A stretch of DNA of 8,597 nucleotides from Oscillospiraceae bacterium (GTDB lineage: Bacteria; Bacillota; Clostridia; Oscillospirales; Oscillospiraceae), in the NCBI GenBank assembly GCA_016286595.1, contig JAEETR010000077.1:1-8597 (forward strand), in the 5' to 3' direction. Positions within the stretch are counted from its first letter, which is position 1; the number at the start of each line of letters is the position of its first letter. This document shows positions 5,968 to 8,597 of this stretch, piece after piece. The notes under the pieces are model-generated. The model searched no databases and was not told where the DNA came from. It saw nothing but the letters and a program-made list of their open reading frames with translations. A program made the position numbers and the translations under genes.

Positions 5968-7710
5968 TTATTTATTCCTGTACAGGAACACCACCACGTC
6001 GCAGCGGGGGCAGTCGGAATTGGGCCTGTCGGTGACCACGGGATAAAGGTCGAAGAGCAGTCCCTTTTCCCCTGCCCAGCGGTAGGCGGGGTCGTACCAG
6101 GTCCCCTCGACGCCGGCGGAGCCGCCGCCGTAAGTGCGGTAAAGGAAGGTCAGGATGTGGGCGTAAGAGCATTTTGTGTCGGGGCGGAAGAACTGCCGTC
6201 CGTCGGGCAGGACCTCCATGCCGTTGGTGATATTGTTCTCCACCGCCCAGGCCACCGCTTTATAGTAGTAGTCCCCCTCCCTGACGTCCTCAAAGGCGCT
6301 CTGCCGGTTTGCCGGCTCCGGGGAACCCACGCTCCGCCACAGGAAGGTGACCACCTGGCCGCGGGTGCAGGTGCTGCCGGGACCGAACATAGGCTGACCG
6401 GCGGCGTTATTGCCTATTCCGACGGTCACGCCCGACGACGCGGCCCATTCCACAGCGTCGAAGTAATACTCGTCTGAGGCCACGTCGGCAAAGGTGGCAG
6501 TACGGCGGGAGATGGGCAGCACCCGCTCCACGCCTGTCTCGTTGGGCGAATAGCTCAGCACGTATTTTATACCCTCGCCGCACTCGGCGATACCGTATAT
6601 GTACCCCTCGCCGCCGTCATAGGTCATGACGGTCTGCAGCTGTCCGCCGGGGACGTAGCCGTATATATGCGTCTTGTCGTTGAAGTACATCACGCCGTCG
6701 TAGTACGCAAGGCCGGAATAGACCCCCGCCCAGTACTGATCGGCGTTCCACACGGGCCAGTAATCCCGCACGGAGGCGCAGACGGTCTCCTCGCCGGTGT
6801 TCCAGTCCCGGCGCACGAGATTTATGGTCTGGCTCTTGTAGCCGCCGGAGGAGGCGAGATAGTACGCGGAGGCTCCGTTTCTCAGGACTATGCGGCTGCT
6901 CACGCCCTTCCAGAAGGCGCTGTCGTACTTGTCGCTGGTGCACTCGTAAGGCGACTGCCAGCCGTAGTGATAGTCGTAGGAGCCGGGGGCCCGGACGGAG
7001 CCCATAACGTCGTCGCTGACGAGGAAATATACGTGGTCTATCCTGCCGGGCATGTCGCCGTCGTCCCAGGTCACGTCCACGTGGTACCACTCCCCGTCCA
7101 GCTGTACGATGTTCCAGCCGTGGTTCATGACGTCGCTGCCGATGTACAGCGATTTTATGCCGCACTCCCGCAGTATGGCAAGGTAGGCCTTGGAGTAGCC
7201 TTCGCATACGGCAAGGCCCTTCACCAGAGCGCCGTAGGCGGTATAGCCCATCTCGTCGAAACCTGCGGTGCCGTTGGCGGTCTCGTAATCGTACTCGGCG
7301 ACGTTTGCCAGCCAGTCATGGAGCGCCAGAGCCTTCTGCACGTCGCTCATATCGTTGTTCACGGCGCTCTTCGCCCGGCTGACCGCCGTCTTGTATGCGG
7401 CTATGGCGGCGGGATTGGCGGTGTCGTAATACTCAAGATAGATCGAGGTGATGCCGGAGGCGTTATAGGAATAGGAGATGGAGCCGTTTACGAAGAAGAT
7501 ATCCGGCTCGTTGTCGAACAGGTCGTCGTACAGCCCGTCGAACTCGCTCTCCGTCAGCCTGTAACTGCTAATGTCCACGCTGTCCTTAAAGGCGTACATG
7601 GCGTTGAGAATGGCGCTGCGGGCGCCCTCCACGTCACCGGCTGCGGCGAAGGTGGTCAGCACTACGATCACCGCTATCACGGCCGCCAGCCACATCGTTT
7701 TCTTTTTCAC
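5968..7710 (-). CDS. Exported transglutaminase-like protein with C-terminal SLH repeats
   Basis: This 580-residue protein is probably exported and held on the cell wall. A basic start (VKKKTMW) and a hydrophobic segment at about 8-24 form a signal peptide or anchor. A transglutaminase-like domain covers about 120-235, with a plausible triad C169 (GLAVCEGYSKA), H197 (MNHGWNIV) and D212 (WYHVDVTWDD); such domains act as peptidases or crosslinking enzymes, and the substrate is unknown. About 270-400 is Trp/Tyr-rich with repeated short strands, perhaps propeller-like. SLH repeats follow at about 406-461 and 473-527, with a degenerate third at 537-580. Their usual TRAE-type motif reads CTRG, CSYA and CPRC, so classical cell-wall-polymer binding is uncertain. 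The GTG at 7710 is chosen for AAAGGAGG, 9 nt upstream; a longer in-frame extension crosses the promoter. The gene is single, with its own promoter and terminator. Confidence 0.88.
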   Translation of the reverse strand: MKKKTMWLAAVIAVIVVLTTFAAAGDVEGARSAILNAMYAFKDSVDISSYRLTESEFDGLYDDLFDNEPDIFFVNGSISYSYNASGITSIYLEYYDTANPAAIAAYKTAVSRAKSAVNNDMSDVQKALALHDWLANVAEYDYETANGTAGFDEMGYTAYGALVKGLAVCEGYSKAYLAILRECGIKSLYIGSDVMNHGWNIVQLDGEWYHVDVTWDDGDMPGRIDHVYFLVSDDVMGSVRAPGSYDYHYGWQSPYECTSDKYDSAFWKGVSSRIVLRNGASAYYLASSGGYKSQTINLVRRDWNTGEETVCASVRDYWPVWNADQYWAGVYSGLAYYDGVMYFNDKTHIYGYVPGGQLQTVMTYDGGEGYIYGIAECGEGIKYVLSYSPNETGVERVLPISRRTATFADVASDEYYFDAVEWAASSGVTVGIGNNAAGQPMFGPGSTCTRGQVVTFLWRSVGSPEPANRQSAFEDVREGDYYYKAVAWAVENNITNGMEVLPDGRQFFRPDTKCSYAHILTFLYRTYGGGSAGVEGTWYDPAYRWAGEKGLLFDLYPVVTDRPNSDCPRCDVVVFLYRNK

Positions 7711-7746
7711 GGCAGACTTCCTCCTTTGAAGGTGATATACACATTT

Positions 7747-7775
7747 ATAATATACTGTGCCGCTCTTCCGGTCAA
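7747..7775 (-). promoter_or_regulatory. Promoter of the SLH-transglutaminase gene
   Basis: On the minus strand TTGACC (7770-7775), a 17-bp spacer and TATTAT (7747-7752) form a good sigma-A type promoter. The leader to the GTG is short, about 30 nt. It stands back to back with the tRNA promoter, 17 bp away. Confidence 0.85.
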
Positions 7776-7792
7776 TCCGGGAAAATCCGTTA

Positions 7793-7821
7793 TTGACGCA
7801 AAACATGATTTGTGGTATATT
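7793..7821 (+). promoter_or_regulatory. Promoter of the tRNA-Thr gene
   Basis: TTGACG (7793-7798), a 17-bp spacer and TATATT (7816-7821) with TGG just before the -10 make a strong promoter. The start is expected near 7828, about 25 nt before the mature tRNA. Confidence 0.85.
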
Positions 7822-7827
7822 TCATAA

Positions 7828-7843
7828 GCCGACCGCGGTCGGC
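7828..7843. promoter_or_regulatory. Perfect 16-bp palindrome at the tRNA transcription start
   Basis: GCCGACCGCGGTCGGC is perfectly self-complementary and lies from about +1 to +16 of the tRNA transcript, ahead of the mature 5' end at 7853. It could be an operator or a leader structure removed by RNase P. No factor can be named from the sequence. Confidence 0.5.
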
Positions 7844-7852
7844 CGCAAATCC

Positions 7853-7928
7853 GCTGGTGTAGCTCAGTCGGTAGAGCAGCTGATTCGTAATCAGCAGGTC
7901 GCCGGTTCAAGTCCGGCCACCAGCTCCA
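7853..7928 (+). tRNA. tRNA-Thr (anticodon CGU)
   Basis: All arms fold. The acceptor GCTGGTG pairs with CACCAGC, the D-arm has GCTC/GAGC, the anticodon stem GCTGA/TCAGC holds the loop TTCGTAA with anticodon CGT (reads ACG), and the T-arm GCCGG/CCGGC holds the loop TTCAAGT. The discriminator base is T, and the CCA end is encoded (7926-7928). Total length is 76 nt. It is a single-gene unit with its own promoter and terminator. As an ANN-reading tRNA it should be a TsaD substrate at A37. Confidence 0.97.
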
Positions 7929-7933
7929 GAATG

Positions 7934-7964
7934 GATGCCGTCCTCGTGGCGGCGTCTTTTTTTT
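7934..7964 (+). terminator. Terminator of the tRNA-Thr gene
   Basis: GATGCCG (7934-7940) and CGGCGTC (7950-7956) form a 7-bp stem with one G-U pair and a 9-nt loop, followed by eight T residues (7957-7964). It begins five bases after the CCA end. Confidence 0.92.
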
Positions 7965-7987
7965 GTTGCTCCGATCGTGCAATTGCA

Positions 7988-8016
7988 TTGACAGGTGGGG
8001 ATATCCGTTCTATTTT
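7988..8016 (+). promoter_or_regulatory. Promoter ahead of the phage-tail-like gene
   Basis: A perfect TTGACA (7988-7993), a 17-bp spacer and TATTTT (8011-8016) form a likely sigma-A promoter, 24 bp after the tRNA terminator. The start near 8023 would give a leader of about 170 nt before the ATG at 8197. Confidence 0.7.
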
Positions 8017-8070
8017 GAAACTGAGGGCGGGTATCGTCCGTCCCGCGGCGGCGGGGCGGCGCGCTGTCAT

Positions 8071-8139
8071 ATATAAAAAGTACGTCTTTTCCGCGCCGGG
8101 AGGCGGGCCCGGCCACGCGGAAGGGGCGGCTTTTTATAT
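8071..8139 (+). terminator. Large terminator-like inverted repeat in the leader of the tail-like gene
   Basis: ATATAAAAAG (8071-8080) and CTTTTTATAT (8130-8139) are perfect inverted copies. Inside them 8086-8095 pairs with 8116-8125 (10 bp with two G-U pairs) and CCGGG (8096-8100) pairs with CCCGG (8108-8112). The A-tract, GC-rich stem and T-tract make a bidirectional terminator shape. It lies between a good promoter and the gene start, so it may act as an attenuator. Confidence 0.65.
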
Positions 8140-8164
8140 TTCCCGGCCGCGAATATGCCGGGAG
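8140..8164 (+). promoter_or_regulatory. Second leader hairpin, possible alternative partner
   Basis: TCCCGGC (8141-8147) and GCCGGGA (8157-8163) form a 7-bp stem just after the large inverted repeat. Its left arm TCCCGG could instead pair with CCGGGA (8096-8101) inside that repeat, so the two structures could exclude each other. Confidence 0.4.
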
Positions 8165-8196
8165 CTATTTTCATTTCCCACAGAGGAGGAACGTAC

Positions 8197-8597
8197 ATGA
8201 TAGACATATTGCCGGACACCACCGGACGCATAGCCCTGGGACGCAGGGGCGAAAACCTTGCCCGGCGTGTGGTGTTCGACGTGACCGACTGGACGGAGGC
8301 CCTCGGCGACGGGGGCAGCGTACAGCTTACGGTGCGGCGGCATGGCGACGACGTGCCATACCCGGCGGCGCTGACCGTGGAGGACGGCCTGGCGTTCTGG
8401 GCCCTGACCGACGCGGATACCGCGTATCCCGGGCAGGGCGAGGCGGAGCTGAAATACTACGCGGGGGACGTGCTTGTCAAGTCCCGGATATACAGGACCG
8501 CGGTGGAGCGGTCCGCTGACGGCGGCAGTGAGGAGCCGCCGGAGCCCCAGCGCGGCTGGGTCGAGCAGGTGGTGGCCGCGGGCGCGGCGGCGGAGCA
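8197..8597 (+). CDS. Phage tail/baseplate-like protein, N-terminal part (runs off the window)
   Basis: The frame is open to the window end, giving 133 residues without a stop. The start MIDILPDTTGRIALGRRGEN, then ARRVVFDVTDW, QLTVRRHGDDVPYP, ALTDADTAYPGQGEAELKYY and DVLVKSRIY, follows the pattern of N-terminal beta-rich domains in tail-fibre or baseplate upper proteins (BppU/DUF2479-like) of clostridial phages. A Pro/Glu linker (EEPPEPQ) and WVEQVVAAGAAAE, probably the start of an Ala-rich helical or coiled-coil region, come next. The product would attach to the virion tail and help host binding. The ribosome site AGAGGAGG lies 7 nt before the ATG at 8197. It stands alone after the tRNA-Thr unit with its own promoter and a structured leader, so it may be a prophage edge or a lone phage-derived gene. 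The family call is from memory of such proteins, not a search. Confidence 0.7.
   Translation, partial: MIDILPDTTGRIALGRRGENLARRVVFDVTDWTEALGDGGSVQLTVRRHGDDVPYPAALTVEDGLAFWALTDADTAYPGQGEAELKYYAGDVLVKSRIYRTAVERSADGGSEEPPEPQRGWVEQVVAAGAAAE

Noticed and set aside
7711..7806. Longer N-terminus for the SLH-transglutaminase protein
   Set aside because: The extra 32 residues would start upstream of the -35/-10 pair at 7747-7775. The GTG at 7710 has a strong ribosome site and begins a typical signal peptide.
6667..7827. Long plus-strand frame opposite the SLH-transglutaminase gene
   Set aside because: It is antisense to a gene with clear domains, promoter and terminator. The product is a Val/His/Gly-rich shadow.
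7757..8200. Plus-strand frame across the tRNA
   Set aside because: It reads through the tRNA-Thr gene and its terminator, so it is not a plausible protein gene.

Overview
This window looks like chromosomal DNA from a GC-rich, Gram-positive, probably gut-associated member of the Clostridia (Oscillospiraceae/Ruminococcaceae-like). The clues are a DUF1836 regulator, a DNA polymerase I whose proofreading site is lost, a rimI-tsaD pair, a Cys-rich type of SLH surface protein, a tRNA with encoded CCA, and a clostridial-phage type of tail protein. This placement is inferred from gene style, not from a database search.

Region 1 (1-1274, minus strand) is a small operon read from a consensus promoter at 1246-1274. 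It holds a DUF1836 MerR-like regulator, a 49-aa DUF4177 protein not obvious at first sight, and a 78-aa membrane protein. The 3' end of the DUF4177 gene, stop codon included, occurs twice, 150 bp apart. Between the copies lies about 109 bp carrying two strong hairpins, which suggests insertion of a small repetitive element that rebuilt the gene end.

Region 2 (1334-5546, plus strand) is a housekeeping operon: polA, rimI (overlapping polA by 4 bp) and tsaD. It is read from an extended -10 promoter and closed by a strong terminator. It joins DNA repair and lagging-strand replication with ribosomal protein S18 acetylation and tRNA t6A modification. The usual partners tsaB and tsaE are not in the window.

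Region 3 (5547-5911) has no convincing gene. It holds a tight group of DnaA-box-like sequences, a second plus-strand terminator with no obvious gene of its own, and the terminator of the minus-strand surface-protein gene.

Region 4 (5968-7775, minus strand) is one gene with its own promoter. It encodes an exported 580-aa protein with a transglutaminase-like domain (Cys-His-Asp triad visible) and C-terminal SLH repeats, probably anchored at the cell wall.

Region 5 (7793-7964, plus strand) is a self-contained tRNA-Thr(CGU) unit with promoter, a perfect 16-bp palindrome near the start site, encoded CCA and terminator.

Region 6 (7988-8597, plus strand) starts a phage-tail-like gene that runs off the window. 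It has its own consensus promoter and a roughly 170-nt leader with a large terminator-like inverted repeat and alternative pairings. It may be the edge of a prophage or a lone phage-derived gene. I see no clear new defence or mobile system. The duplicated DUF4177 end and the structured leader of the tail gene most merit a second look.
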